From positions 26,465,197 to 26,529,196 of the forward strand of contig NC_059356.1 of assembly GCF_019703515.2 (NCBI RefSeq): a stretch of DNA of 64,000 bases, read 5' to 3'. A model generated the notes under the pieces. It saw only the letters and a program-made list of their open reading frames with translations, was not told the origin of the DNA and searched no databases. Positions 33,488 through 44,289 of the stretch are shown here, one piece after another; within the stretch, counting starts at the first letter, position 1; the number at the start of each line of letters is the position of its first letter. The stretch comes from Myxocyprinus asiaticus (Eukaryota; Chordata; Actinopteri; Cypriniformes; Catostomidae). The position numbers and the translations under genes were made by a program.

Positions 33488-34423
33488 GTGGAGGACTTTT
33501 GTGCTCTGGCATGCCGGGTGGACTTTAATGAGGTTGCCCTGAAAGACATTTTCCGTTTTGGATTAAATGAGCCAATCTCTTCACTGATGCCAGGTGGTCA
33601 GAGTACCCACAGCCCGGCTCAATATATCGACCTCTCCCTGCAGATTATTGGTTCCACGTTCACTGTGGGGGAGGCGGATGCCGAGCCAGAGGTCCAAGAC
33701 ATGGCCGCCGAGCCAGAGGTCAAAGACATGGCTGCCGAGCCAGAGGTCCAGGACATGGCTGCCGAGCCAGAGGTCCAGGACATGGCCGCCGAACCAGAGT
33801 TCCACATCATGGCCACCGAGCCAGAGTTCCACGTCATGGCCGGCGAGCCAGAGTTTCACGTCATGGCCACTGAGCCAGAGTTCCACGTCATGGCCGCCGA
33901 GCCAGAGTTCCTCGTCATGGTCACTGAGCTAGCGCCATCTTTTGCTCCTGATCCTGTGTCTGCTCCATGCCATGTCACAGCAACGCCTCAGCCTGCTCCA
34001 TGCCATGTCACAGCAATGCCTCAGCCTGCTCCATGCCACGTCACAGCCACGCCTGAGCCTGCTCCATGCCACGTCACAGCCATGCCTGAGCCTGCTTCAT
34101 GCCAAGTCACAGCCACGCCTGAGTCTGTGCCACACCATGTCATGGCCACATCTGAGCAGTTGGACCCGGAGATGGTTCTTGCCCTTGTACCCACCCTTAG
34201 TTCTCCTGAACAGGCAAGGGGAATTTTCAACCCTCCGACCCCACCTGGACCCTCCAAGCCCTGGACTCCACCTTGGCCTGTCGGTCCCTCGACATTGCCT
34301 CAGCTCTGCATTCCCTTGGCTCCACTGCGGTCCTTTAGCCTGTTGGCTTTGCCGGGGTCCCTCGTCCCTCCAGCTCCCCCTTGGTCTGTCTGTTGGTCAC
34401 CTGGCTCTGCCTTGGCTCTCTGA
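33488..34423 (+). pseudogene. Gag-like N-terminus fused to tandem repeats and a Pro-rich tail
   Basis: The frame enters upstream of this ATG with RPLEDYVEDFCALACRVDF, a Gag-like block also found in gypsy Gag; an ATG at 33430 (MNPAIQLLRLRQG) is in another frame, so a small frameshift probably parted them. Then come nine 9-residue units of AEPEVQDMA type (33680-33922) and six 11-residue units of PAPCHVTATPQ type (about 33958-34155). The rest is Pro-rich (PPTPPGPSKPWTPPWPVG) to the stop at 34421-34423, and Pro-rich reading goes on in another frame to about 34765. No zinc knuckle is visible. Function of the repeats is unknown. Confidence 0.65.
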
Positions 34424-34920
34424 TCCTCTGGCTGCGCCTCGTCCCTCCGATCCGTCAGCTCCACCGGGGACCTCCTTCCCTATGGCTCTGCCTTGGTCCT
34501 CAGTCCCACCGGCTCCGCCTTAGTCTTCCGATCCCCCAGCTCCGCCTTGCTCCTCCAAGCCTCCAGCACTGCCTTGGTCCTCCCTGCCATCGGCTCCACC
34601 CTGGCCCTTCGAGTCTTCGGCTACTCTCCGGGCACCAAGTTCCATAGTGTCGCCCTTCAAGTCTCTCACGGCTCCGCTTTCCATGGCTCCGCCCCTCTAA
34701 TCTCTCACAACCCCACCATCCACAGCTCCACCCCTCGAGCCTTTCAGGGCCCCACCTTCCATTGACTCTGCCCTGGTCCCAAGCCTCACGCCCTGTCTCA
34801 CCAGGCCACGCCCCACGCCTTAAGACACCCCCCCCCCAGCTCCCTACAGAACTTTGGAACTATGTCATGTTATGTGTTTGTTCATGTTTTTTGTAGTGGG
34901 GTGGGGGGGGGGGGGGTATA

Positions 34921-35350
34921 TGTAATGTTTAATGTGTGTGTTCATGTATATCATGTCTTTTATTTTATATTCTAGTTCCTGTTTCATGTCATGTGTTCCC
35001 TAGTCATGTGATGTCCTGTTTTCCCTCCATGTTCGTGTGTCTTGTTTTCATTGATTCATTGTTTGATTATCTTGTTTAGAGTTCTGTTTGTTCATTGGTT
35101 TATGTTCTCCCATGTCCAAGTATTTAAGCCCCCATGTTTTCCATTGTTGTTTGTCAGGTATTGTGAATGTAATGTTGTCAGTTTATGTCAAGCCATGTTT
35201 ATGTCAAGTCAAGTTTTAAGTCAAGTTCATGTTCATGTTTATGTTTCACGTTTGTAATTAGGGTTTTTTGGAAATCACGTTTTGTCAATAAAATTGCACT
35301 TGGGTTCTTGACGTCATCATCTTCGTCATTGCCAGCAGCCACTCGTTACA
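34921..35350 (+). repeat. 3' LTR of the pol-less LTR element
   Basis: It follows GTGGGGTGGGGG and more G (34894-34916, the purine tract) plus TATA, begins TGTAATGTTTAATG and ends CTCGTTACA before the CCTGA duplication. It keeps GTCAGGTATT (35155-35164). Confidence 0.9.
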
Positions 35351-35355
35351 CCTGA

Positions 35356-37350
35356 CTCCAGCATGATATGATCATATTTATTATGTATCTGTTCCTGCCT
35401 AAAGAACAAAGCCCTATTTGAATGGCAATTATTTTACATTGGGACATGAGGTAATTCCAACATTTACTGGGGGTAGTCCGAATCCGAAATGTCAGTGTTT
35501 TTCTCCCACCTCCCACGAGAAAATTCCCGGCCAAATTACCTACTGTTTTTTGACAAACACCAAGGTTGTGTGGTAATTTAATTATTGTCCACATCCACAT
35601 CTCTGACTTTATAATCCAAAAGCCGTTTTGGAAATCCTTTTTGGCCACTGATAAGTGCCGTATGTTACAGCTCTGGCGGTAATGGACTGTTGTGAAAGTT
35701 GGAGGATTGTGTAACAGAAATGTTTGAAATAATTCACAATAATAAACGTAATTATTGTGCTGCTCCACCACAGTGAGTGGGAACTCATAAGCAGAAGGGA
35801 AAGAAAAACAAGAGCCAGATCACGTTAACATTTGTTATGGTCCATTATTATGGCAGCAATGTAATAAAATTTTAATATATCACATTTTAATATAGAAACG
35901 TTTACTAAATACATTTATACATAGGGCTTGCATGACTACTCATTTATACAGGTCGAGTAGTCCCAGAAAAGTTATTTAAAAGGTTTAATTTCCACCTCCA
36001 CTTTTTAAACACTGACAGATCATTCCAAATTATGTATGTCATTTTGATAGATAACACATAAAAAATGTTTTTTTACCATAGCTCCTCAAATTTCATTTTG
36101 ACTATCTTTACTGTCCTTGATATATGTGGCTTCTATATCTCCATGCATGCACGACGAGAACGTGCAAGCGGCACAACTGAGGTGATGTGGGTGACGAAAC
36201 GTGTACCTCCACTGACAGATTTATTTGGCTGCCTTGATAAACAGTCTTGTCCCTACAGTTTCTTTATTCATTTAATTGCTCTTCACAAGATTTTTGGCTT
36301 GCTCTAATGTCTGCAGCGCTTTGCAGCGTGGTTCCTTCATGCTTTAAAAATGTCATTTTCACTTTAGCGTAATTCCAAACATATTTAAATGCAAATACAG
36401 AGGACACAGTTTGTGGATTGATGAATTTTCACTGATGAAAGTGCAACTGCAATCATTTGATTGACAAAAAGTATCATTTGTCCCCTGTGATTTAATTGTC
36501 AATCGAAAGCATGAGTTTTATCACAGAGGAGCCATGAAAATTTACTTTTACAGACATCACCCTGAGTAAAAATTGCCGTCCGAATAGGGCTTGTGTTACT
36601 ATATAAATTCAAGGGTGGTGATGTGTGAAAAGACTTGTAATTTGTGGATGTCACAGTGTTTTCTCTTGTTCATCTTGTCAATCCTATTTAGAATGTCAGC
36701 CCGTTTAATGTGGTTTTAAACTAGTTTACTCACCGAGGGTTTTCAGAGGTTTGTACCAGAGAATTCTGTGCGAATGCAAATGGTTCCGCATCTCGCACCG
36801 TGGTTCTCACAGCACTGTAACGATCAGAGATGTGTGTTTGATAGATCGAGACCGGTCTGTGAATAAAATGCACCTGCTCTGGGCTTGTGCTGCTCTGTCC
36901 ATGAAGCCATCTACAGAGCCATACAGGTGCTTTAGCGAAGGTTGTGACTCCACCTGTCTATTTGACACCACTAAACCAGATACTTCAGATGACCGCGGTA
37001 CAAATGCGTACCAACCCATATAATGGAGAACTTATATATTCCAAGTCTAGATAAATGTGTTTATGCAACGAGGAACTTGACGATAGATTTGATTAATATG
37101 ACTGATAAGTGCCCCCCATGTGTGACCTAATGCCCCCCTCTCAACTAATTTGCTCTCAGCGCCCCCTGGCATCTTTTGATCGCCCCTGGGGGGTGGTACA
37201 GCGTTGAGAATCCTTGATCTAAAAAAAAAAAAAAAAAAAAAATTGCATGACATGTTCTTGGAAAATGTCTCTAAGTGAACCATCGTACAGATGTAAGTAC
37301 ATTTGCACCAGTTTGCTAATAACGCCGTTGTGTTCATGATTTGACTGCCA
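35356..37350. other. Non-coding stretch, probably partly old transposon
   Basis: No gene recognised. About 35926-37242 looks transposon-derived: GGCTTGCATGACTACTC and GGTCGAGTAGTCCC at the left resemble a known teleost repeat, and GCGTTGAGAATCCTTGATCT followed by a 22-A run (37221-37242) ends the block. I could not pair its ends. A frame at 36751-37023 has no known motif. Confidence 0.35.
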
Positions 37351-37585
37351 CTTACAAAAAATCTAAACTAGCCACAAACTTTATTTTCACATGCAAATGA
37401 GCTTGTGAATCGCTGCAGATGTTTGCCAGAAGTTTGCAGCTCTTCACCGATAGTGGTGAACCTGCAGTAAACCTTTGGCAACAATGGACAATTTGCCGCA
37501 AGTTTGCCGCAAAGCTCATTTGCATGTGAAAATTATCTGTGGCGAATCTGGGGCAAATTTGCAGTGAATTCTTAATTTTTGTAAG
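37351..37585. mobile_element. Palindromic MITE with CTTACAAAAA ends
   Basis: The left arm (CTTACAAAAAATCTAAACTA, then TTTTCACATGCAAATGAGCT) is repeated in reverse at the right (AGCTCATTTGCATGTGAAAA, ending AATTTTTGTAAG). The centre holds several TTTGCCGCAA / TTTGCCAGAAG motifs. No coding capacity. Confidence 0.7.
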
Positions 37586-37879
37586 GGTGATCTTAACTGA
37601 CTGAATTGGAATTAGCTGTCGTCCTCAAAGTAGGTGGAGCTCCAGGTCACACCTACCGATGACGTGGCCCAATGGCATTAAGAATGTGTTTAGCAGCGGG
37701 TAAGAAGTTTTCCTGAACATTCTCCCTGGCAAGCTGTTATGAACCACCTAAACAAACATAAAAACACCTTCTTTTTGGCCAGATTTTGTTCTAAATGACA
37801 TCACACACGTTCATTCTTTGATTTCATAGGAAGTGTGCAGGGGCATACACATACATACACTTAAACATGTTTTACGTAC

Positions 37880-38042
37880 GTACATACACTTAAAATCACT
37901 TTGTCACAAGTAGTGTAAAAGTAATTGCTTAATTCTGAGAAAATCTCTAGCATCATTTGCAAATGCCACTTGATTTGATATTTTCTTATCAAATGCAATG
38001 AAATTCATACATTTTTAGGTGCGACTTAAGTGTCCAAATATT
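37880..38042 (-). mobile_element. Relic of a Tc1-type MITE, minus strand
   Basis: On the minus strand AATATTTGGACACTTAAGTC begins it, followed by AAAATATCAAATCAAGTGGC, ATTTGCAAATGATGCTAGAG and TTTTCTCAGAATTAAGC. These match the relics at 22050 and 30254. Confidence 0.5.
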
Positions 38043-39314
38043 TTGGGCAGCCAATTTATCGCTCTATCATTACTACAGATCATGTTCTCACTGCATGCAA
38101 CTGCAGCTGTGTGTGTATATATGTGGTTTAACCCCTCTCTCATTTTGTCTCTGTCCTTCAATCTCCCACAATACACTTAAGCCAGAGCACATTGCATTAA
38201 AGCCAGTTTGATTACATTTGAGATTGTGGCTGGTGGGAGCCCGGTGCCTGGGCAGTAGGGAATGAGTTATGCTGCTGTTACCTGAGTGGGCTGGGCCCGT
38301 GTGGGGCTACACGGTACAGAAGCTCAACTCCACTACTCTGTTTCTGTGACCTTGCGGGTCATTGAGCAGAGTGATGCATTCATCACTGTGACGCTGGGAA
38401 TGGGGGAAGGGGAAAAGGGGAGCTGTAGGCATGCAACTATGGCATGCTCATTACTAACATCTTCACCCAGTGCTCTGCTTCTTTCTCAGCAGCTGTGTTA
38501 GTGCGTGTTTTTATATGAACAGGGCCAGTTGTGGGGCTAGAATAGCCTTTGTTACCAGCACTTGTGTTTTTATGCCATTCTGTTTTATGGATTCCTTAAT
38601 CTACATTCACAACAAGTTTATAGTTCAAAGAAAATGATCTGCTGAAGGTGCAAATAGATTCGACTGACCAAATTTAGATATGTGAATAAATGATTTCCGC
38701 CGCAAAGTTTAAGACAAGCACCCCTTTTTTTTTACCCATAATAATCACACAAACATAATTTTCAAAGATACACTTTTTTATTGTAAATTGCATTTAAAAT
38801 CCACAAAATCTTTTTGAGTGGGCATGATGCTTCAAACCACATTAATCCCATTATAACAGCTTCCCACCCTCTCACAATTACTAAAGCTCCACTGAGAATA
38901 GTTTTTTTTTATTTTCACCTTAGACCTTTAAATACATCTCAGCATGCTTCTCTCTGAATCACATTCACATCTTCCCTCCATCTTCATCAATAAAGTGTAA
39001 TGAAAAAGAAATGGACCCTGACACATGTCATTTATTTATGATTTGGGGTCAGATTTGATTTGGTTAAGATGAACAGATTTGTATAGAGTGCTGATGCAAG
39101 TGATCTGCTTTAAAAAAAAAATATAATAAATACAGACTGCAGTATTAAGCAGACTCTGAATGGTGATTTTAGGGCATTGATCTGGTTCTCTCCATCGTCC
39201 CACTATAAAGAGGGAGACAGAGACAAATTAAAAATGTTTAACATAGATCTCACATAAACTATGCTGAGTGGTAATGCCCTAATATTCTTTAAATATGTAC
39301 AAAGTGCTTTTAAT
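38043..39314. other. Non-coding stretch
   Basis: No gene recognised. 38150-38560 is less AT-rich than its surroundings and looks single-copy. An AT-rich part follows. Confidence 0.4.
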
Positions 39315-39457
39315 ATGCTACCAGTCAAAAATGATGCATTTCACGGAATTTAAAAACATTTTGATCTAAAGGCTCAAGCTTAAATGCTTAAAATTGAAGA
39401 CAAATATAAATAACACTTATGTATGAATTTCTTGACAAAACGAACATTTTTGAAGTA

Positions 39458-41029
39458 CAGGTGCATCTCAATAAATTAGAATGTCGTGGAAAAGTTCATT
39501 TATTTCAGTAATTCAGCTCAAATTGTGAAACTCGTGTATTAAATAAATTCAATGCACACAGACTGAAGTAGTTTAAGTCTTTGGTTCTTTTAATTGTGAT
39601 GATTTTGGCTCATATTTAACAAAAATCTCAAAAAAATTAGAATACATAATAAGACCAATAAAAAAAAAACATTTTTGGTGAATTGTTGGCCTTCTGGAAA
39701 GTATGTTCATTTACTGTATATGTACTCAATACTTGGTAGGGGCTGCTTTTGCTTTAATTACTGCCTCAATTTGGCGTGGCATGGAGGTGATCAGTTTGTG
39801 GCACTGCCGAGGTGGTATGGAAGCCCAGGTTTCTTTGACAGTGGCCTTCAGCTCATCTGCATTTTTTGGTCTCTTGTTTCTCATTTTCCTCTTGACAATA
39901 CCCCATAGATTCTCTATGGGGTTCAGGTCTGGTGAGTTTGCTGGCCAGTCAAGCACACCAACACCATGGTCATTTAACCAACTTTTGGTGCTTTTGGCAG
40001 TGTGGGCAGGTGCCAAATCCTGCTGGAAAATGAAATCAGCATCTTTAAAAAGCTGGTCAGCAGAAGGAAGCATGAAGTGCTCCAAAATTTCTTGGTAAAC
40101 AGGTGCAGTGACTTTGGTTTTCAAAAAACACAATGGACCAACACCAGCAGATGACATTGCACCCCATATCATCACAGACTGTGGAAACTTAACACTGGAC
40201 TTCAAGCAACTTGGGCTATGAGCTTCTCCACCCTTCCTCCAGACTCTAGGACCTTGGTTTCCAAATGAAATACAAAACTTGCTCTCATCTGAAAAGAGGA
40301 CTTTGGACCACTGGGCAACAGTCCAGTTCTTCTTCTCCTTAGCCCAGGTAAGACGCCGCTGACATTGTCTGTGGTTCAGGAGTGGCTTAACAAGAGGAAT
40401 ACGACAACTGTAGCCAAATTCCTTGACACGTCTGTGTGTGGTGGCTCTTGATGCCTTGACCCCAGCCTCAGTCCATTCCTTGTGAAGTTCACCCAAATTC
40501 TTGAATCGATTTTGCTTGACAATCCTCATAAGGCTGCGGTTCTCTCGGTTGGTTGTGCATCTTTTTCTTCCACACTTTTTCCTTCCACTCAACTTTCTGT
40601 TAACATGCTTGGATACAGCACTCTGTGAACAGCCAGCTTCTTTGGCAATGAATGTTTGTGGCTTACCCTCCTTGTGAAGGGTGTCAATTATTGTCTTCTG
40701 GACAACTGTCAGATCAGCAGTCTTCCCCATGATTGTGTAGCCTAGTGAACCAAACTGAGAGACCATTTTGAAGGCTCAGGAAACCTTTGCAGGTGTTTTG
40801 AGTTGATTAGCTGATTGGCATGTCACCATATTCTAATTTTTTGAGATAGTGAATTGGTGGGTTTTTGTTAAATGTGAGCCAAAATCATCACAATTAAAAG
40901 AACCAAAGACTTAAACTACTTCAGTCTGTGTGCATTGAATTTATTTAATACACGAGTTTCACAATTTGAGTTGAATTACTGAAATAAATGAACTTTTCCA
41001 CGACATTCTAATCTATTGAGATGCACCTG
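39458..41029 (-). mobile_element. Tc1-like transposon, full length (1572 bp), transposase uninterrupted
   Basis: Ends CAGGTGCATCTCAATAAATT and, reversed, CAGGTGCATCTCAATAGATT, with TA on both sides (39456-39457, 41030-41031). The terminal inverted repeats are about 168 bp (39458-39625 and 40862-41029) and nearly identical. Each side also has an inner copy of the end motif: TCTCAAAAAAATTAGAATA (39626-39644) and its reverse at 40829-40846. Two spaced motifs per end are like the IR/DR plan of other fish Tc1 elements. A sister copy lies at 54914-56464. Confidence 0.95.
39726..40766 (-). CDS. Tc1/mariner-family transposase, DD34E, apparently intact
   Basis: 346 codons, start to stop, without interruption. 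Transposases of this family bind the terminal repeats and cut and paste the element into TA sites. Residues 15-60 form the first helix-turn-helix (AKEAGCSQSAVSKHV). GRKKCGRKR (61-69) is an AT-hook or nuclear-signal-like basic motif, followed by a second helix-turn-helix (about 75-125). The catalytic domain has FSDESKF (Asp160), FQQDLAPAH (Asp250) and SPDLNPIENLWG (Glu285); 34 residues lie between Asp250 and Glu285. Length fits the family (about 340). An extra Lys-Lys at about 145-146, compared with the sister copy, comes from an AAG repeat. Activity cannot be judged from sequence alone. Confidence 0.93.
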   Translation of the reverse strand: MVSQFGSLGYTIMGKTADLTVVQKTIIDTLHKEGKPQTFIAKEAGCSQSAVSKHVNRKLSGRKKCGRKRCTTNRENRSLMRIVKQNRFKNLGELHKEWTEAGVKASRATTHRRVKEFGYSCRIPLVKPLLNHRQCQRRLTWAKEKKNWTVAQWSKVLFSDESKFCISFGNQGPRVWRKGGEAHSPSCLKSSVKFPQSVMIWGAMSSAGVGPLCFLKTKVTAPVYQEILEHFMLPSADQLFKDADFIFQQDLAPAHTAKSTKSWLNDHGVGVLDWPANSPDLNPIENLWGIVKRKMRNKRPKNADELKATVKETWASIPPRQCHKLITSMPRQIEAVIKAKAAPTKY

Positions 41030-41355
41030 TAGGTAGTGAAGGAAAAGCAGCCAACAAGTGTCCAGCATGGGTGGCATTCCAGTTGCCATTGAATGAAGTT
41101 GGCTTGGAGAATGCCCAGTGTGCCCAATGAGCTGTAATGTAGGCAAAGGGTTGCTACTTTAAAGAATCTAAAATACAAGTTATTTTTTATTTGTATGACA
41201 TTTTGTGGTTACAACATATTTCCCTTCCATTTGTGTTACTTTATTGTTTTGATGACCTTACTGTACTATTATTCTAAAATTATTCTAAAATTTGCAGAAT
41301 AGTGATGATAAAGAATAAAGAGTAGATGCGTACAACATTTTGATGGTAGTATTGT

Positions 41356-41641
41356 AAATATTTTATGATGTAATGTAAAATCGAGCAGTTAAAGTGGGTA
41401 TGCGCTGAGATGTATTAGAGGAAACTCTGATTGCCTCTGTGGGCTTCTTATCTAAACTATTATAGTGGCTCATTCACAAGTTTCCAATGAAAGCTAAACA
41501 CATGTTTGTAGTTAATTGCTCATCTGAATCTATAAAGGCAGCCAATTATGCTTATGTGTGCTGACTGTAAATCTGATTAACCTCTCTGCGCTGCTCCCCA
41601 AATGCCAAGGAGACCACAAGAGTCTATTGCTTATTCATCAG

Positions 41642-41698
<57 letters not shown>

Positions 41699-43072
41699 GC
41701 AAAATAAAGGCAACTAGTGCTATTATATTGAAAATAAATATCAATATACAACATGAATTGCTGGATTCTTTGTTTCATTGTACAAACAATGTTTTCGATG
41801 AACAGTAGTGGGCAGACCAGAGCGGAATAAGATACTTTTTTGTATTTTCTGCATTGATTTTGGGGGACACGCAGTCTGACAAATTCTACAGAATGGATTT
41901 AGGTTAATTGTGTTCAACAGAGCTGAGAGTACTACAGTCTCACTGGTTGCTCAAATTATCCAAAACAATTAAATAATACAACAATAGTCTTGTTTGAATG
42001 TGACAGTTATGACAAAGGAGACATGCTATAATTTCAACATCAGCATTTCACTTGGACTCTTGGTGATTTGTGATGCTGTCTGCGATACCTGGTGCTGTTC
42101 CATCTATCCCTTATCTATTACAAAAGTCCCAAGGGAAATTAATCCAGCATTGAAATGCATAAACCCGTAATTGTGGCCTGCAACCCATAAGGCATGCACA
42201 CATGTCATTGGTCGGTAAATCAGCATACATCCCAGTACATGCACACACTAAAGTTAATCATGTTATTGTCTTAAGTTGCTCCCAAAAGGCCTGGGTGAGT
42301 TTCTGGGTGGCCCGCTCTGCAACTCTGTGACGCTGCTCTTGTGCTGAAAAGGTGACGCAGTGAATAATGGGCCTGAATTATCGTGACAAGCAAGATGAAT
42401 TGCCATGAGCTGTGATTAGCCCTCCGTGCCAAGCCGAGCTTTAATGCCTCTATACATACTTCATCAATAAGCGCACTCAGTAATCAAGTTTTTCCTCTGT
42501 CACCACATTACATATCTCAGCTGTAATCCATATGCAGATTACATTAGGGCGGATTGTTATTTAATTGGCCCTTTTAAGGTCTGTCAGCACATCTTTATCG
42601 GCGAGCCCTTGTCTTTTAACTACCTAAAGCGACTCTGCCGTCCCCTCATATTCATCTGGCCAACAGACGCAGTCTGGTTGTCACTGGTGAATGAATACTA
42701 ATGAGGGTGAGAGAGATGAGTCTTTAGTGAGATCAGGTTTTGGCTCATTGCTCAGCTAAATGTTTGGCCATCTCTCTGATCATATTTGTCTTCTTCTTTC
42801 CATGCTGAGATAAGGCTGTAAGCAGGACAGTGGAGGATCAGTGCTGAAATGTGAAATGGCCCCAGAATTGCTGTAATAGAAGCTCATTGACCAGACTTGA
42901 ATGACCAAATAGTATTTTTACATGCCTTTCAGTATCAGATAAATTGCCTTTGGAAAGTCATGCATGAAAATACTGGGTGATGTGTCCCAAATTGTAAAGT
43001 TATACACCTCCATGCTCAGCTTCTATGAAGCAACTTTCTTGATTTATGCTATTTTTATTATATTTTGTCAAT
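41356..43072. other. Non-coding stretch, possible conserved non-coding block
   Basis: No gene or repeat ends apart from a TG tract. Positions about 42360-42700 have mixed composition and no repeat-like features (GTGCCAAGCCGAGCTTTAAT, ATATGCAGATTACATTAGGG), as seen in conserved non-coding elements, but conservation cannot be tested here. Confidence 0.35.
41645..41695 (+). repeat. (TG)n microsatellite, about 50 bp
   Basis: Pure TG units between GACA and TTTGGCAAAA. Confidence 0.97.
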
Positions 43073-43329
43073 GGACCTTTTTCACATGAAGAATACAGAA
43101 GTAAACGATAGCTGGGTACATTTGTACAGCGGTGAATGGGAGACCAAGAGCAAAAGAAAAAATCCACTATTACGCTTTCACAATTTTCTGAAAGAAGAAA
43201 AAAAATAGAGAGCAGTGGATTACAGTTGTCAGAAGAGCGAAAGAGGCCAAATTTTCTATCACTCCCTGAGCAGCTAGATTTAGGCTGCTAAATATGGTGG
43301 AAACATGCCAAAGTCTCTGAAAAGGGTCC
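43073..43329. mobile_element. MITE with GGACCTTTTTCACA ends, deleted copy
   Basis: It begins GGACCTTTTTCACATGAAG and ends TCTCTGAAAAGGGTCC, an inverted match. It shares GTGAATGGGAGACCA, AGCAAAAGAAAAAATCCACT and AATAGAGAGC with 52430-52853 but is 257 bp against 424 bp, so it lacks interior sequence. Confidence 0.65.
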
Positions 43330-43367
43330 TTTATTGAAACATTCATATATAATAACTATTATATATA

Positions 43368-43371
<4 letters not shown>

Positions 43372-43440
<69 letters not shown>
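43372..43440. repeat. (AT)n microsatellite, about 69 bp
   Basis: Alternating AT following shorter ATAT runs near 43346-43370. Confidence 0.97.
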
Positions 43441-43444
<4 letters not shown>

Positions 43445-44006
43445 CAATAACTGATTGTATGATGTGAAAAAACGAATACCCCAGATTTGAGTGTATGCTT
43501 TATTACATTGTCATTACAGTGTAATTAATCCCAAATTCATTGCATTTTATATATAATAACGATCAAACTCTACATGTCACTTCGGAGCACACCATATTAG
43601 AATTACATATTAGTAATGGAAATTGTTTTGGTTTGGATGTGTGCTCTATTTGTTAGAGAAGCAGCAAAATGCGCATGCTGCATGCAAATGTGCAGCCAGT
43701 CAACATTGTGGATAGTTCCTACTGGCCATCAACTTTATATGGAGCTGGGTCAATGAGGCATGCAGGGAATAACTCAAGTCAAGATGCGTCTTAATCCAGA
43801 GGGTATTCTAGCAGTGTATTAAACATAAATAATTATAAATATAAGGAATTAAACTGAAAAAACAACAATTAGAGAACAAAGCAGCACATCTATGTGATTC
43901 TCTTCTTTAAAATGATCTGTCAGTGAGAGATGAATACATTGGAAATGGAAGGAATGATTGTCTGTGCATATGGGTTTTAATTTTCAACTGATAAGTGTCA
44001 TGTAAT
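43441..44006. other. Non-coding stretch
   Basis: Nothing recognisable; AT-rich. Confidence 0.4.
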
Positions 44007-44251
44007 TAAAGGAATAGTTCCAGGGCCAGCCCAGACACTGTTGGCGCCCTAAGTGAGATTTAGATTGACCCCATACTCCCACCCCCACCTATGAAACACT
44101 GACAACACTTGTTTTTTTTAATTTAGCTTGAATTAATTGCAAAGCTTTGTAAATAATATTATAGAACTTAGAAATATGAAGTGAATAATTTGTGATAAAT
44201 AAATAAAAAATCTAACCAACATCAAATAACCTGTTCAAAATTACCTTCTGA

Positions 44252-44289
<38 letters not shown>

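Larger units (their letters stand above)
32958..35350 (+). mobile_element. Short pol-less LTR element with tandem-repeat reading frame (2.4 kb)
   Basis: Two LTRs (455 and 430 bp) share TGTAATGTTTAATGTG starts and GTTACA ends. CCTGA flanks both sides (32953-32957, 35351-35355). The 1.5-kb interior has a Gag-like start, then protein-level tandem repeats and a Pro-rich region. There is no protease, RT or integrase, so it is non-autonomous and would need Pol from another element. The LTRs are still very alike except for repeat-number changes and the last 30 bp, so the insertion is probably fairly young. Confidence 0.9.
39315..41355. mobile_element. Old Tc1-type MITE carrying a later Tc1 insertion
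   Basis: The outer parts (39315-39457 and 41030-41355) match the MITE at 7742-8255: AAACATTTTGATCTAAAGGC on the left, and GAAAAGCAGCCAACAAGTG and TACAACATATTTCCCTTCC on the right. The ends (GCTACCAGTCAAAA; reverse of right, ACTACCATCAAAATG) are worn. Without the insert it would be about 470 bp. Limits are approximate. Confidence 0.7.

Noticed and set aside
33581..34257. Antisense open frames over the tandem-repeat region
   Set aside because: The 27- and 33-bp units keep all frames open. Only the + frame continues from the Gag-like start.
35346..35771. 141-codon open frame on the minus strand
   Set aside because: No recognisable domain and it overlaps the edge of an LTR. Likely chance.
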